Below, piece by piece: positions 1 through 12,019 of a stretch of 64,000 nt of DNA. The notes under the pieces were generated by a model. The model was not told where the DNA came from, searched no databases, and saw only the letters and a program-made list of their open reading frames with translations. How positions within the stretch are numbered: the first letter of the stretch is position 1; each line of letters opens with the position of its first letter. The DNA comes from Phocoena phocoena (lineage: Eukaryota; Chordata; Mammalia; Artiodactyla; Phocoenidae), in NCBI RefSeq assembly GCF_963924675.1, contig NC_089228.1:90240894-90304893 (forward strand), written 5' to 3'. The translations under genes were made by a program, and so were the position numbers.

Positions 1-1486
1 CATTTATTGTTTCTAGATTTTTTGATGATGGCCATTCTGACTGGTGTGAGATGATATCTCATTGTAGTTTTGATTTGCATTTCTCTAATGATTAATGATG
101 TTGAGCATTCTTTCATGTGTTTGTTGGCATTCTGTATATCTTCTTTGGAGAAATGTCTATTTAGGTCTTCTGCCCATTTTTGGATGGGGTTGTTTGTTTT
201 TTTGTTATTGAGCTGCATGAGCTGCTTATAAATTTTGGAGATTAATCCTTTGTCAGTTGCTTCATTTGCAAATGTTTTCTCCCATTCTGAGGGTTGTCTT
301 TTGGTCTTGGTTATGGTTTCCTTTGCTGTGCAAAAGCTTTGAAGTTTCATTAGGTCCCATTTGTTTATTTTTGTTTTTATTTCCATTACTCTAGGAGGTG
401 GGTCAGAAAGGATCTTGCTGTGATTTATGTCATAGAGTGTTCTTCCTATGTTTTCTTCTAAGAGTTTGATAGTTTCTGGCCTTACATTTAGGTCTTTAAT
501 CCATTTTGAGCTTATTTTTGTGTATGGTGTTAGGGAGTGATCTAATCTCATACTTTTACATGTACCTGTCCAGTTTTCCCAGCACCATTTATTGAAGAGG
601 CTGTCCTTTCTCCACTGTACATTCCTGCCTCCTTTATCAAAGATAAGGTGTCCATATGTGCGTGGGTTTATCTCTGGGCTTTCTATCCTGTTCCACTGAT
701 CTATCTTTCTGTTTTTGTGCCAGTACCATACTGTCTTGATTACTGTTGCTTTGTAATATAGTCTGAAGTCAGGGAGCCTTATTCCTCCAGCTCCTTTTTT
801 CGTTCTCAAGATTGCTTTGGCTATTCGGGGTCTTTTGTGTTTCCATACAAATTGCGAAGTTTTTTGTTCTAGTTCTGTGAAAAATGCCAGTGGTAGTTTG
901 ATAGGGATTGCATTTAATCTGTAGATTGCTTTGGGTAGTAGAGTCATTTTCACAATGTTGATTCTTCCCATCCAAGAACATGGTATATCTCTCCATCTAT
1001 TTGTATCATCTTTAATTTCTTTCATCAGTGTCTTATAATTTTCTGCATACAGGTCTTTCATATCCTTAGGTAGGTTTATTCCTAGATATTTTATTCTTTT
1101 TGTTGCAATGGTAAATGGGAGTGTTTTCTTGATTTCACTTTCAGATTTTTCATCATTAGTATATAGGAATGCCAGAGATTTCTGTGCATTAATTTTGTAT
1201 CCTGCTACTTTACCAAATTCATTGATTAGCTCTAGTAGTTTTCTGGTAGCATCTTTAGGATTCTCTATGTATAGTATCATGTCATCTGCAAACAGTGACA
1301 GCTTTACTTCTTCTTTTCCGTTTTGGATTCCTTTTATTTCCTTTTCTTCTCTGATTGCTGTGGCTAAAACTTCCAAAACTATGTTGAATAAGAGTGGTGA
1401 GAGTGGGCAACCTTGTCTTGTTCCTGATCTTAGTGGAAATGCTTTCAGTTTTTCACCATTGAGGATGATGTTTGCTGTGGGCTTGT
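1..1486 (-). mobile_element. LINE-1 fragment, 5'-truncated, running off the left edge
   Basis: The reverse strand reads as the distal part of L1 ORF2. Recognisable landmarks are the RT active-site region, the block downstream of RT, and the conserved stretch encoding [17 protein letters not shown] near 30-90. Homology stops abruptly at 1486 inside the RT-coding region, after which the sequence becomes unrelated AT-rich DNA. That is the usual 5' truncation of target-primed reverse transcription, although an internal breakpoint is also possible. The 3' UTR, poly(A) and other target-site duplicate would lie left of the window, so the insertion cannot be dated by its TSD. Confidence 0.95.
1..1486 (-). 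pseudogene. L1 ORF2 (endonuclease/reverse transcriptase) C-terminal fragment
   Basis: One minus-strand frame is open for about 495 codons, from the truncation point at 1486 to the window edge. I read it codon by codon and saw no stop or frameshift. It begins shortly upstream of the RT catalytic core, and FADDM is encoded at 1278-1292, so the two core aspartates are present. The thumb and connection region follows. The sequence leaves the window just before where the C-terminal Cys-rich CCHC motif of the family should be. The whole endonuclease domain and the N-terminal half of RT are missing, so this copy cannot encode a working ORF2p. The absence of stops suggests a young insertion. Confidence 0.9.
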
Positions 1487-2480
1487 TACTTTTATTATTA
1501 TTTCACTATTAGCTTCATTATTAATACCATGATCCCTAATGTCTGACTGAGACTTGGAAGTTTTTGACTGGGTGAATCAAGATGATATTTATTATGCGTA
1601 GTTTGTTAAGTTTATTCTTTAATTCTCTACTTTTTGGTTCTAAGTGCTTAGTGCTTGGGACTACTGTGATTTTCTTTTAGCTGACAACAGGTAACTCTGT
1701 TTTTAAAAAAGACATTCTTTCTTATGTAGCCTAATGAATAGCAACGAAATAAAATGAGATAATAATATATTCCTTAAATATATTTGATATGAAGATTGGC
1801 CTGATAGAATTATCTCTTGGAGTACAGATTTCTACCTCAAAGTGCTACTCTGCATATACTCAAACATTTGTGTGCAAAATAAAAGCCATAAAAGAGAGCC
1901 CTGTTTTATATTGTGTGTTGATGTATATATATGTATATGTGTATATTCAAAGAATGAAATTTTTTCAGTATGGAGCACTTTTCATTTAACAAGACATTAC
2001 AGATAACCTTGACTCTACAGTGTAAAGAGACATAACCTCTTCGGATTCTGCATCTTCCCGATTCTATTCTCAACTAGGTCCCAAACATATCCTGCAAGTC
2101 TTATGTTCTTATATAGTGTTTAATTGTACAGTTTCCATTAAAAAAATCACTTAATATAAAGAAAACAAATACTCTTTTTTATTACCACACTAAATACTTT
2201 TTCCAGCAAATGCTTTTGGGGGTGCTTTGTCTTTCTGGATTTTTCACAATGCCAGAGAGCTTTTGTCTTTTTTAGTGCTTTATATTTATAGTTGTGGGAT
2301 GATCATTTTCTGGTTGGTTTCACATTGAGCTCTTTCAGAACTAATTGGAGTAGTAATAGTTTCATTCCGTTTATACTTTCCCCCCCTGAGTCCTATGTTA
2401 AATCTTTTTCACTCTATCAGTGACACTGCAGTATATTATGCTATACATTCTTAGGCTATTAACTTTGGACACTGCTAATG

Positions 2481-2485
<5 letters not shown>
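1487..2485. other. Unassigned AT-rich sequence right of the L1 breakpoint
   Basis: No repeat family, exon-like frame or RNA gene was recognised. This is the pre-insertion flank of the L1, so one copy of its target-site duplication should not be sought here: the 5' flank starts at 1487 and the 3' copy lies outside the window. Confidence 0.5.

Positions 2486-2538
<53 letters not shown>
2486..2538. repeat. (AT)n dinucleotide microsatellite, about 26 units
   Basis: An uninterrupted 53-bp AT alternation. It is self-complementary and can extrude a cruciform. The poly-YIYI frames that cross it on both strands are artefacts. Confidence 0.98.
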
Positions 2539-2541
<3 letters not shown>

Positions 2542-4340
2542 CACATAAAACATGTAAATGTTTCTCATTAAAACAAGAAAACTCAAAACATAACCCTATC
2601 AGCAAGGGAAAAAACAAAAAAGAACAGGAGATTTTTTTTGCAAGTGAGATTGCAAGAGAGAAAGAGGTTTGTAAAATACCATTGTTGGAAAACAAAGTAA
2701 ATTATAAAAGACCCCTAAAGGGAGAGATTTAGTTTCCTTAAAAAACAGCTTGTTTGGTATTCCATTCCTACACTTAAATTTTTTTTTAAAAAGTAACACA
2801 TTTGAAAAAATCATCAATAGCAACATAACAGTTTTCTTGACTAGAAGAAAATGTCTGAGTCTTTGTGGGAAAGCAGGAAGGAAGAAAAGGAAGGAAACTC
2901 AGAGTCACCTGACCTCTACATCTTTGCGCTCAGTTATTTGTAAAGGAGCCCTGAGGAGTAACACACCTTCTGTTCTAGCAGCTCAAAGCCTATGAGGATT
3001 AAACCTGGAGGTGGTATCTGTAAAGTAGCTGGGAAACAAACACTCTTGGGGGCAAAGTTTAACAACAGAAGATTTAAGGGTGATTCAGGAATGGCCCCAC
3101 TAATAGGAGAAATGAAAACTGGTTAGGGTAATAGCAACCAGGATTTGCATCTTCACAGTGAGGCTTGCCTGATCCTAAAAAGAAGTCTTTGGAAGCCACT
3201 GGATTGCTGGCTTACTTCACATTTTGGTTTCCTTTACATTGCAACTTTTTGATCAAAAAGGATGATTCAGAAAACACCTTTCATGGAAGCTTAAACACCT
3301 TAACTTGGCCATTTTTCAGGCCAAGCAGTCAATGGCTGTAGAATGGGATATGGATGGATGGGATGGAGGAGAGAGCAGAACAAAGAGAAATGGGATAAGA
3401 TGAGAAGTCGCATGCAAAGAGGATGAGACAGGAGAGAAACAAGTGGGGGAAAAAGTCAGGGAAAAGAAAACTAGATCACAGAGGAAGTCAGCTTTTACTA
3501 AATCCTAATCCATGCCTAGAACTACGAAGCTAGGGGTATGGTACCTAGAAAAATAAGGACAGTGCCTTTTCTTAATGCAAGGGGGGGACTGGAGAAACAT
3601 TTACAAAATATTTATTGAGGTTGCCCCAGCAACATGCAGACATCCACATCTGGCTAGGTCCTTCCCTACCCAGAGTTGCTCCCCTTGGGGCAATGGAAGG
3701 AGGAGGCACTGTAACAGCCTAGTTCTCTGTCCTTACAGGTGCTCATCTGCTTCCAGAAAATGGTGTCGTAGAGGAGGGTGGTCAGCAGACAGGAAGTGAG
3801 CTCGATGTCAGGTTTCCATGCCAGGAACAGGAGCTCTGGGTACGTAGGAGGGTTACTGCTGCTCAAACCCCAATGCAGTTCATTGAAATGGTCAGAAAGG
3901 CTAGTCCCGGAGCCTCTCCTTAAGTCTCCCGTGGACTTTTGACACCACCAACCCCTTCTGGTGGGAAGAGGCTGAGAGAAACAGAGATTAAAGCAAAAAA
4001 AAAAAAAAAAATATCCCACTTGTTAAATAATTTTTTCTCTTAAAAATTTTTATTATAATTTATTATTCAGAGTTCTTTACTTAAATTTTCCAGGTTAAGG
4101 AGCTAGTTTCCTAGCAGAGATATAGTTCCCAAAATAAAACTGGACACTTGCTTAAAAGCTACATTTTCAAGGTTACTGCTGTGGTGTGTACCTTTTTGCA
4201 CATTCAACAGAGAGCTAATCAGAGGATCTGTTGTCTCTAGGAAACCAAGAAGGAAAACAATCAGCTCTGTTCTCCTGTCTGAGCTGGGGGAGTGAGCTAT
4301 AATAAGGGAGGATAAGAATACATCAGGAGCCAGCAAGCCC
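2539..4340. other. Unassigned sequence, no gene or repeat recognised
   Basis: Mixed composition with a purine-rich part at 3340-3480 and an A-tract near 3994-4011. A minus-strand open frame of about 117 codons at 3666-4019 begins in that A-tract (poly-Phe) and matches no family I recognise. I treat it as noncoding. Confidence 0.45.
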
Positions 4341-4640
4341 CAACACACAGGTTAGCACGCCTGGCTGACCTAACTCACAGGTGCGTGGTTGCCAGGTAAC
4401 GCTGGGGCCTCAGGGTCCTTTAAGAAGGCCTACAGCTGGGCTTGGAGAGGTGTGGGCATGGCCTGGGGCAGTGGTGGGGAGCAGGGCAAACGGAGTCACT
4501 GTCAGGGCAGCTGGCAGTGTGACTTCCCCTCACCTGTGTGGCAAGTGGGAACAAGCTGGGTTTGGCCCTGAATGGTCCTTCTTCCCCGGCTGCCTGTGCT
4601 GTGAAAGGGCTCTGATTAGCCATGATCATGCAGAAGGAAG
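4341..4640. promoter_or_regulatory. GC-richer block with an RFX-type X-box; candidate regulatory element
   Basis: GC content rises clearly against the AT-rich flanks. At 4388-4400 the sequence GTTGCCAGGTAAC fits the RFX X-box half-site pattern GTNRCC-N(0-3)-RGYAAC with a one-base spacer. CACCTG E-box cores also occur nearby. No exon or family was recognised. Calling it regulatory is inference from composition and one strong motif. Confidence 0.3.
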
Positions 4641-5753
4641 GAAAGCCGTGCCATGCATTATATAAAGCATGTATGTATAAAACACAACTCCTGCCCTTTA
4701 TACAGTTACATTTTAAAATTCCTCTCAATCTTGGACAAATTCAAGGAGCACATTTTTCTATAGGTGAAGAGTAAAATGATTTTTGGAAAGAGCCACTGAC
4801 TGGTTGAAAACACCTGGATTCTTGTCCCAAATTTGCAACTGTCTTCATCTCCAGTGTCATCCGGAAGTCCCCTCTTCATTTGAGATTCACACAGTATTTT
4901 CTCAAATCTCTGCATGTTGTAGGAATTCCCAGAATTCCCCCACAGGCTCTTTAGGAATTCTTGAGGATTTCGTTTTCTTTGCCTTCTATGACCCCTACTT
5001 TCTTCTTGCACACTTTAATTCACATCATGAGCCATGTGGTCCCTTGCATATGATCTGCATGTAGATTCTGCCATTTCCTAAACCATTTATCTGGCAAATT
5101 CATAAATGTGGAACAGCTTGTCCCCAAATAATGCCAGATGCATAAGGACCTGCTTTGTCCTCAGCTAATGTCGCTTTGTCTTCCAGTGGGTAACAGTAGC
5201 TCCTGGTCATTTGTGTACTCTTAGGGATCTGAGTTTCATTCCACCTGAGCAAGAAAAACTTGAAGTGAATGGATAGGGGCAGCATGACATTGTAATGCAG
5301 AAGAGGTGGTGGTCCCAGCCTGGAATTCATTTACAGAGACAGGCCCAATGTTTAAGAGCAGAATCTCTTTTAATTTAAAATCTGCTTTCGTGGGTTAGTT
5401 AGGTTCAGAGAAGGGTAAGTATTGGGAATCACCTGGTCTCTCCTGGTCCATGGCTGTTCTTTACAGCTGTGTCTTTCCCAAGAATAGAATCTTACTTTTT
5501 CACTTTGGGATAGGCATCTGTACCTGAATCTGTTTAGAGAGAAGAAAAGATGAGTTATCTAACAAGGCTGTAGGAAAACTGAGAGCTTGAGGTTGAAGCA
5601 GAGGCATCCAAGGTGCTTTGTCACCACCTGGAATCAGGCAGGCAAATGGGGAGATCTCAAAGGCCAACCTTCCTAGCCCAAGGGCTATCATTCTACTTTA
5701 TGTGTTTGAGTCATTGTGAGAAGAGAAAGATTTAGAGGCATTCTTTCAGCACT
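4641..5753. other. Unassigned sequence
   Basis: No repeat, exon or RNA gene recognised. Confidence 0.45.
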
Positions 5754-5830
5754 TACTCGACAAATATTTATTGAACACCTACCCTATTCTGAGCTGTGCA
5801 GTGTGTTCAGAAATCAGGGCTGCAAACAAG
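5754..5830 (-). mobile_element. L2 (LINE-2) 3'-end relic
   Basis: Contains the reverse complement of the L2 3' terminus: CAAATATTTATTGAACACCTAC followed by a diverged match to the GTGCCAGGCACTG segment. Only the last tens of bases are recognisable and the copy is strongly diverged. Confidence 0.6.
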
Positions 5831-7122
5831 TCTTTCCCCCTCACTGTTCTCAAACACTGCTCTTTTTAACTGCCTCTAGATCACATCCTAAGTATCAGTC
5901 CATGTATTGATTGAATGCTTACATGTGTAAAGGCCCGTATAGGGCTGACATTGTCAATATTTGCAAAGTCTAAGACTTGGAAACTTGGAGGAAGCTTACT
6001 TTCTGTAGGTGTATATGTTCACGTTCCTTATAGTGCAGCTCGAGTTGAGTTTACGTTCAAAAGAAAAAAGCCAAATCAAACAAACTAGCACACAGACGGC
6101 GCTCAAAACTGGGGAAAAAATGATACAAAGCACTTCTAAGAAGTCAATCCAGCCTGCTGCCCTGGATTCTGGTATTATAGGATCTCAGCATCAAATGTGT
6201 ATTGAAAAAATATCTTTTTAAGAAAACCATAAATATTTGTATAGTGATGTTAAGAGCTGGGTAGATGATATTTGTCCTATTTGATCATAATGAATTTCAG
6301 GGTCTAAAATATGGAGTAGAGATGACTAGTTCATTAAAGAGATGCTGTATTCGGCAGGTGAAAATGTGACCCTTGGTAATAATAATCATTCATAATGTTA
6401 TATCTCAAATGTGTCAATAAGGAAAACACAACCTTTGTAAAGCCTTTGGTACGGAAGACGAGGGCTTGGGAGAAGAGTTTCTCTTTCTGAATATGTCAGC
6501 TCTCTTCAGGAATACCCCTTAGCCCACTGAACTGAGAACACATGGCTTCAAATGCAGCTCACAGAGTGTGATGGGCTCTCAGAAGGAATTTTGCCACGTT
6601 GACTCTAGAGCAGTGTCACTCAGCTTTCCAGAATTCAAAGCTCCTATAATGCTTTCTCATTCTATCTTCTAGAAAAGCCAGGCCAGCCAAATACATATTG
6701 ACCAGCTGTAGATTCTCCATTACAAAGGCACTAAGTGTATGAATTATGCTTCATCAAACTGCTTATGACTCCCTGCACCAACCTTCTGGAAATACTAATA
6801 TGGTTTCCTTAACTTGGGGAGCCATAGTCTGGTTTGCCTTGGACAGTTCCAGTTTATTCTTGTTGTCTTGGTGAAAATATTAGTGTATGCCTCTTCTGTT
6901 CTCATGTGTGTCCTAGTTTGAATGATGAAAGATGGTCACTGTCTCTTTAACCTGGATCCTAATCTCCCACCAGTTGGGAATAACTCCTCCAGGATCATGC
7001 CAACTTTGTCTGTATATGGCTATTTGAATTTAGATAAGTCAATCTAACTTCCGCATGGTTTAGTACAGTCATTGAAGTAATGGTGATGTAAGAACAGACA
7101 TTATCTAGTTCCTTCTTGTACT
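5831..7122. other. Unassigned sequence
   Basis: No repeat, exon or RNA gene recognised in this 1.3 kb. Confidence 0.45.
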
Positions 7123-7176
7123 AACACTCACATCAAGTGTTAGTCACCTTAATCAAATTATTTTGATGTGAGTGTT
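7123..7176. repeat. Perfect 14-bp inverted repeat (stem-loop)
   Basis: AACACTCACATCAA at 7123-7136 is exactly complementary to TTGATGTGAGTGTT at 7163-7176, with a 26-base spacer. It could fold as a hairpin in DNA or RNA. The stem is too short for a typical microRNA precursor, and it may be the remains of a small inverted-repeat transposon or chance. Confidence 0.8.
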
Positions 7177-8840
7177 TCTCTCCAAGTGAGGTGGGATGAC
7201 TAGATGTTGGAGGATCCTTCATGCTATTCTAAGAAGTTTGGGCACATCATGCTAGGCAAGGCAAGTGACAAGCTTTGTCAACAAGTGAAGGATGTGCTGA
7301 ATATTTGCTTCAAACAAGCCTATTGTAGTAAACCAGGTGAGAAGAAATGGGCACGTCAGCAAGGACTTTGGAGAGTTATACCTGTATGTCTGGGAAGTCT
7401 CAAAACTAACATCTCCTTGAGTTAAATGGAAGGGAAGAACTTCTGTTCTAAATGGATTTCAATCAGGTTCCTCTCTCCTCAACTCAAATCTAGGCCACTG
7501 GCATAGTACTTCCTTGCTTCTCATCTTTCAATACAGTTGTGTGTGTGCTATTAAAAAAAATACCACAGCATCCCAGGGCAAGATGTCTTTCAGAGATGAA
7601 TCAAGTGATTCCCATGTGCTGGTTTATAAATTGTTAACTGCTTTGGGATTCACAGGGATGAAAGATGCTTTATTTATTGTCCTTTGAGATGAAAGATGCA
7701 TAATTTATAACAGTAGGATTACTATTTTATTTACCCTTGTGATGCTGAAATCACATTCCTGTCTAGTGATGGAAGTGCAGAATCCCTTTTAATTTGTGGG
7801 CAAGTATCTTATTACAAGCTTCGGTGTTGGACGGTTTGGTTACTCCAATGTGGGTGTTGTATGAATGAAACAGTATGATCCTTTTGTTGTTACACAAAGG
7901 CTTTATTCTCCTGCTCACAAGCGTTAGCGAGATGTTAGACATGTGTGCATGATGTAAAGATGTTGGCTGTAATGTCTGTTCATGCAGGCTTATGATGACA
8001 TAATTATGTAGATTCTGTTCAAATAACTTAAAATCTCACAGTTGTAGGCTTTACACAGCCTTCTCGTTCAGTGATCCTAGGACCCACATACGGCGCTATT
8101 GTGTTTCCAGGTAATCACATGTTTCCAGCATCCAGAAATATCCACAACTTTGTGTTTAGGAAAACATCACCTTCCTGCTTGATATAACCATTAGATTTCT
8201 TCGCTTCGCTGCTTTGTAGGGAGAGCGAGTTTTGGTTGATCACTTGCTTGATTTTAACTAAAGGGTGTGGATCCCTTCTTGGCAGCAAAGTTTGGGAAAA
8301 TTTCTTTCATTTTTAAAAATATTTGTCCTATGTCATCTCTGTGTCAGATGGATTTGTGTGTGGATTGGGTGAGACAGGAATGTTGGAGTTGTTTTCTACC
8401 TAGTTATGTCACCAATTCACTCCTCCTTTTGTGGAACTGATGTCATCTACTCTGTGTCTTAGGGCAGAGCCACAGTGGAGGTTTTGGATATAACAGAGCA
8501 GGATCATGTTAGCTGTTAGCTTCTTCTTTTTCTAAATTTTATTTATTTCTTCCAGAGGAAAAGTGCTTGCTTGCCTTTTAACGCTGGCCAAATAGCAATA
8601 GTAGGAAAGGAAAGGGATCTATAGACAGATGATCCCAGAAACTGTAGGGTAGCACTGCACAAAGGATCCAGCATGAACTGTCCAGAAAACCCTGGGAAAC
8701 AGATGAACCAAAAGCAGATTTTTACATCTGAAAGTGATCTCATCTGTTCGGTTACCTGTTTCTGGTTCATTAGGATATTCATTTGCTTTCTTATCTAGAC
8801 TCAGTTTAGAATTTCTAAGAATGTTCTGTTGGAAATACAG
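7177..8840. other. Unassigned sequence
   Basis: Includes a 73-codon open frame at 7204-7425 with mixed hydrophilic composition that matches no family I recognise. There is no conserved start context or splice structure to support it. No repeat identified. Confidence 0.4.
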
Positions 8841-8853
8841 AAAGTATTTCTAG

Positions 8854-8969
8854 GGAATTCACTGGTGGTCCAGTGCTTAGGACTTGGTGCTTTCACTGCT
8901 GAGGGACCGGGTTCAATCCCTGGTCAGGGAACTAAAATCCCACAAGCCGTGTGGCATGGCCAAAAAAAA
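8854..8969 (+). mobile_element. CHR-type tRNA-derived SINE, short simple form
   Basis: Starts in the tRNA-like head (ATTCACTGGTGGTCCAGTGC, A-box region), has a B-box-like GGTTCAATCCCTGG, and ends CCGTGTGGCATGGCC plus an A-tail. The target-site duplication AAGTATTTCTAG / AAGTGTTTCTAG (8842-8853 / 8970-8981) differs by one base, indicating moderate age. It lacks the long 3' body seen in other copies, so it is a different, older subfamily. Confidence 0.9.
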
Positions 8970-8981
8970 AAGTGTTTCTAG

Positions 8982-10194
8982 AAACTATAATTCCCCTGCC
9001 TTCCATCCCTATGCAGGGAAGTGTGACGTTTTTTCTATATTTTTTCTACTTGACAGTAGAAGCAGATGAAGGGCAGCTAAGATGAATAACTGTCTTTGTG
9101 TATATGGAAAACCCTGGCATAAGATAAGGAGAACTAGCAAATATGTCTTCTTTGAGGACAGAAATGGACTTTAACTAAAGGGATGGATTAGAATCAGGTT
9201 TAAGAAAGTCCTTTCTCCCTGAGTCAGTCTATTACGGATGCCATGTTTTATAGACTATGCTTTTTTAGATGCCTCTTGCTCTCGTTCCCAGCCCTTTCGA
9301 GGCTATAGTTGTTTCAGCAAAGGAAAGATATCTACCCATTTGGGATGACTTAAAGAATACAGGATTTGGGGCATTCAAACTTGTTGTTTTATAGATCAGA
9401 AAATAAGTCTGATTTTCCCTCAAGTCAGTTGGCTGCTACCCAGACAAGAACCCCAATTTCTAATCACCAGCACTAAGGTCATTTCTGTTCAGCGAACTCT
9501 GGGGTGGTTCTCAGAAGTAAGAAATCAAGTTAAAGATTCTGGAGCCTTCTTCCAACTCTGGATAATTGAAACTAAGAAAGAAGTATACCTTTACAAAATT
9601 TGAAGTCATATTTACTGTATCAAAATGGAAATTCTTCAAAATGTGTATGGCATAAAGTTTTTTACATTTTTTTCTCTTGAGGTTTTTTTTTAAAATTTAC
9701 CTAGTGATGTATAGTTACCTTTGTTCCCCTCCTTTTTATTATTATTTTTTGGATTAAATTTGCCTATGGAGTATAAAGCAAAAGTGTTTTCCTATTGCTT
9801 TGGAAACTTTCTGTGGTGCAGACTGGCACCAAGTCACTGCCAGGTTAATAGAGGTGCTTTAAATATAGCCATATATTATTAAAGCTGTGACAAATACACT
9901 GGAGTTTTATCACTTGTGATGAATGTTTCATTTTATTGAGATCAATTCTAATTCTGGAAATTAAGCGCTTATCCGAGAAAGGAACATGACATCTTTCTGA
10001 ACCTCAAAAAAAGGGAACAATTTTTGTTACAGAAGGGAGGAAATCTTCCCAGTTCTGGTTTCCCAAAGGCCCACTAGTCATTTTAGCAATAAAGTACTAT
10101 ATTTATTTTTCTTCTTAAAACTTTCTGCAGGGTATAAGCAGTGCATACCTCTATCCTGCACTCTGATCGTCTGAGGGGCTTGGCTTCAGGATGA
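8982..10194. other. Unassigned sequence
   Basis: No repeat or gene recognised; mostly AT-rich, especially 9590-9960. Confidence 0.45.
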
Positions 10195-10352
10195 TGGAAT
10201 CCTAGAACATTAGAACTAGAAGGGATTTTAGGACCCATTTGGCCCAGTCTCTTCATTTCACGGATGAGAAATACAGTGTGGCTTGTCCAAGGCCATGTAG
10301 CTATTTAATGGGAGAAATCAGACTCGAAACCTGTGTCTGGTCTCCTTTATTA
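10195..10352 (-). mobile_element. Ancient MIR-like SINE relic
   Basis: Reads as a diverged copy of the pan-mammalian segment in which 'cattttacagatgaggaaactgag' is followed by 'gcccaaggtcacacagctag' and 'ggattcgaacccaggtc'. Visible matches are TTCACGGATGAGAAATACAG, TGTCCAAGGCCATGTAGCTA and GACTCGAAACCTGTGTCTGG. The subfamily is uncertain. Confidence 0.6.
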
Positions 10353-11357
10353 CCATTTTTTACTCTTGTAAGGTTTTGTTTCCTTTTTTTTTTTTAAGCA
10401 TGTTCTGTTTATAACACTGGTTCTAGAGAGCAGGAAAAATACGGTTGCTGTTAGGCAGGAGCACATGAAGACGCTGTGAGGTCAAGAAATTCAAGGTCAA
10501 TGTCAAGTTCAAGAGACACCCAGTAGCAGAACCTATAATAACAATATATACATAAAATGAGAGAAGCCTGCATGAAAATCATCGTCAATTTGGGCTGCAT
10601 GTGTGGGCTTTTAGGACCACCCCAGACTGAGACAATTACTAATTGTTGTCTTCTTCCCCACCTGTGCCTTCTGCCCTAGAGCCATTATTGTAAACTGAGC
10701 TGTGCAAACCCTACAAATCAAAAAGGAGGTGGGCACACATTTTCCACTTGTCCCTAGAATGCCTCCCAAGTACCTGATCATCACCTACGATAGTGAAGAT
10801 AATATTCTTCCCTATCTTTGCTGAACTGTCTGCCTGCTTCTTGGTATAATTTTGCAGCTTTTACTTGGCAGCTCTTATAAAACAAGAGAGAAGCAAACGT
10901 GAGATCTGCTCCTTTGGAACAGGTGCTCTCTATGTCCAGACAGTCATTATAAATACTAAGCACAGACGACAGAAAAGATTACTCGGGAAAAGGGATCACT
11001 TGTGATGCTCAGACCTAAGAACTCACAAATTGCTTGGTGTTTCACCTGAACATAAAGCTATTTCGTGACATGTCTGCTTGGTCTGGCTTTGTGTCTGAGA
11101 TAACTCCGTTAGGATGACCTCTGTTTTTAATACAGAGCCCTACAGTGTTGTGTTGGCTGCCGCAGAAGCCTAGGTATGTTTCAGCACCCCCGGCAGGCAG
11201 AAATGTATGAAGGAAGTTCTCACACTAGCGTATTCCTCAACTCATTTCTCAAGCTTCTAAAAGTCATGATTACTCTCGTCGTCTCTACTTTCAGTTAATG
11301 TGTACTGATGTAAGGCCAAAGTTGGAATTGGGACAGATCCTAGCTTTGTTGAGTTGC
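10353..11357. other. Unassigned sequence
   Basis: No repeat or gene recognised. A 60-codon minus frame at 10781-10963 has no known family and is treated as chance. Confidence 0.4.
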
Positions 11358-11548
11358 CTGTAATAAACCAGGCACTTTACATGGTTTCCTTCCTCCCTTT
11401 TTTCCTCCCTCCCTCCTTCCTTCCCCTCCTTCCAAGAGTTTACAACTCTAAAGTTAGATATTGTCACTCCCACTTAAATGAAAGCTCAGAAAGATAGCTT
11501 GCCCACATTCCCACGGGCCCGGCCGAGTCAGATCTGATCTAAGATGAC
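11358..11548 (-). mobile_element. MIR relic carrying a polypyrimidine expansion
   Basis: The reverse complement of MIR is visible on both sides of a pyrimidine tract: AATAAACCAGGCACTTTACATG on the left, and a diverged AAGCTCAGAAAGATAGCTTGCCCACATTCCC segment on the right. The tract sits where MIR normally has a short CT-containing stretch. Confidence 0.6.
11385..11433. repeat. 49-base pure polypyrimidine tract, (TTCC/CTCC)n-like
   Basis: Every base from 11385 to 11433 is C or T on the + strand. Such tracts can form intramolecular triplex (H-DNA) and are prone to length change. Confidence 0.95.
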
Positions 11549-12019
11549 CGTTTATCCCAGTTTCCCTGGATAATTATCAGTAGATCTTCATTTTCTTCTC
11601 TACTCCAGGCTTAGTCAACATATTATATAGCCCTCCCAATTCATTAACACCAGAATTGATCTGAGGCAAAATTGTAAAGTGGGAGAGCTTGTCTTCGGGC
11701 CTTTCTTGCATCATCTTTCAGACATCTCCAGGAGGGATGTTCCTGGGAGCATAATTTTCTGACCCCTGGGTCTTTTAACTTCTGTGTTTTCCTCACTTAT
11801 TCTGTCTCAGCTGGTTATTAACTTGTTGCTGTTAAATGTTGGTGCAACTAGATTCCTGTTGGCCTTCTTCATCCTCAGACCAGCTGAGAGCTCTCAACCA
11901 TTTTGCTCCGCAAACCTCAGTGAAGCCACTGCCTCCTCATTCTACACAGGTGAGGATGAGATGAAAGCCTCTAACATGAGGCAGTTAAGATTATCTCTTG
12001 TCGTTGTGTCATTATATAA
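11549..12019. other. Unassigned sequence
   Basis: No gene recognised. Part may be upstream L2 body continuing into the next feature, but matches are too weak to call. Confidence 0.4.

Noticed and set aside
769..996. 75-codon minus frame inside the L1
   Set aside because: It is out of frame with the ORF2 reading frame, which is open across the same bases.
2398..2732. Poly-(Tyr-Ile) open frames on both strands
   Set aside because: They arise from the (AT)n microsatellite.
3550..3960. TTACAG/GTGCTC junction near 3735 considered as a splice acceptor of an exon
   Set aside because: No matching donor, frame or protein similarity; such hexamers are frequent by chance.
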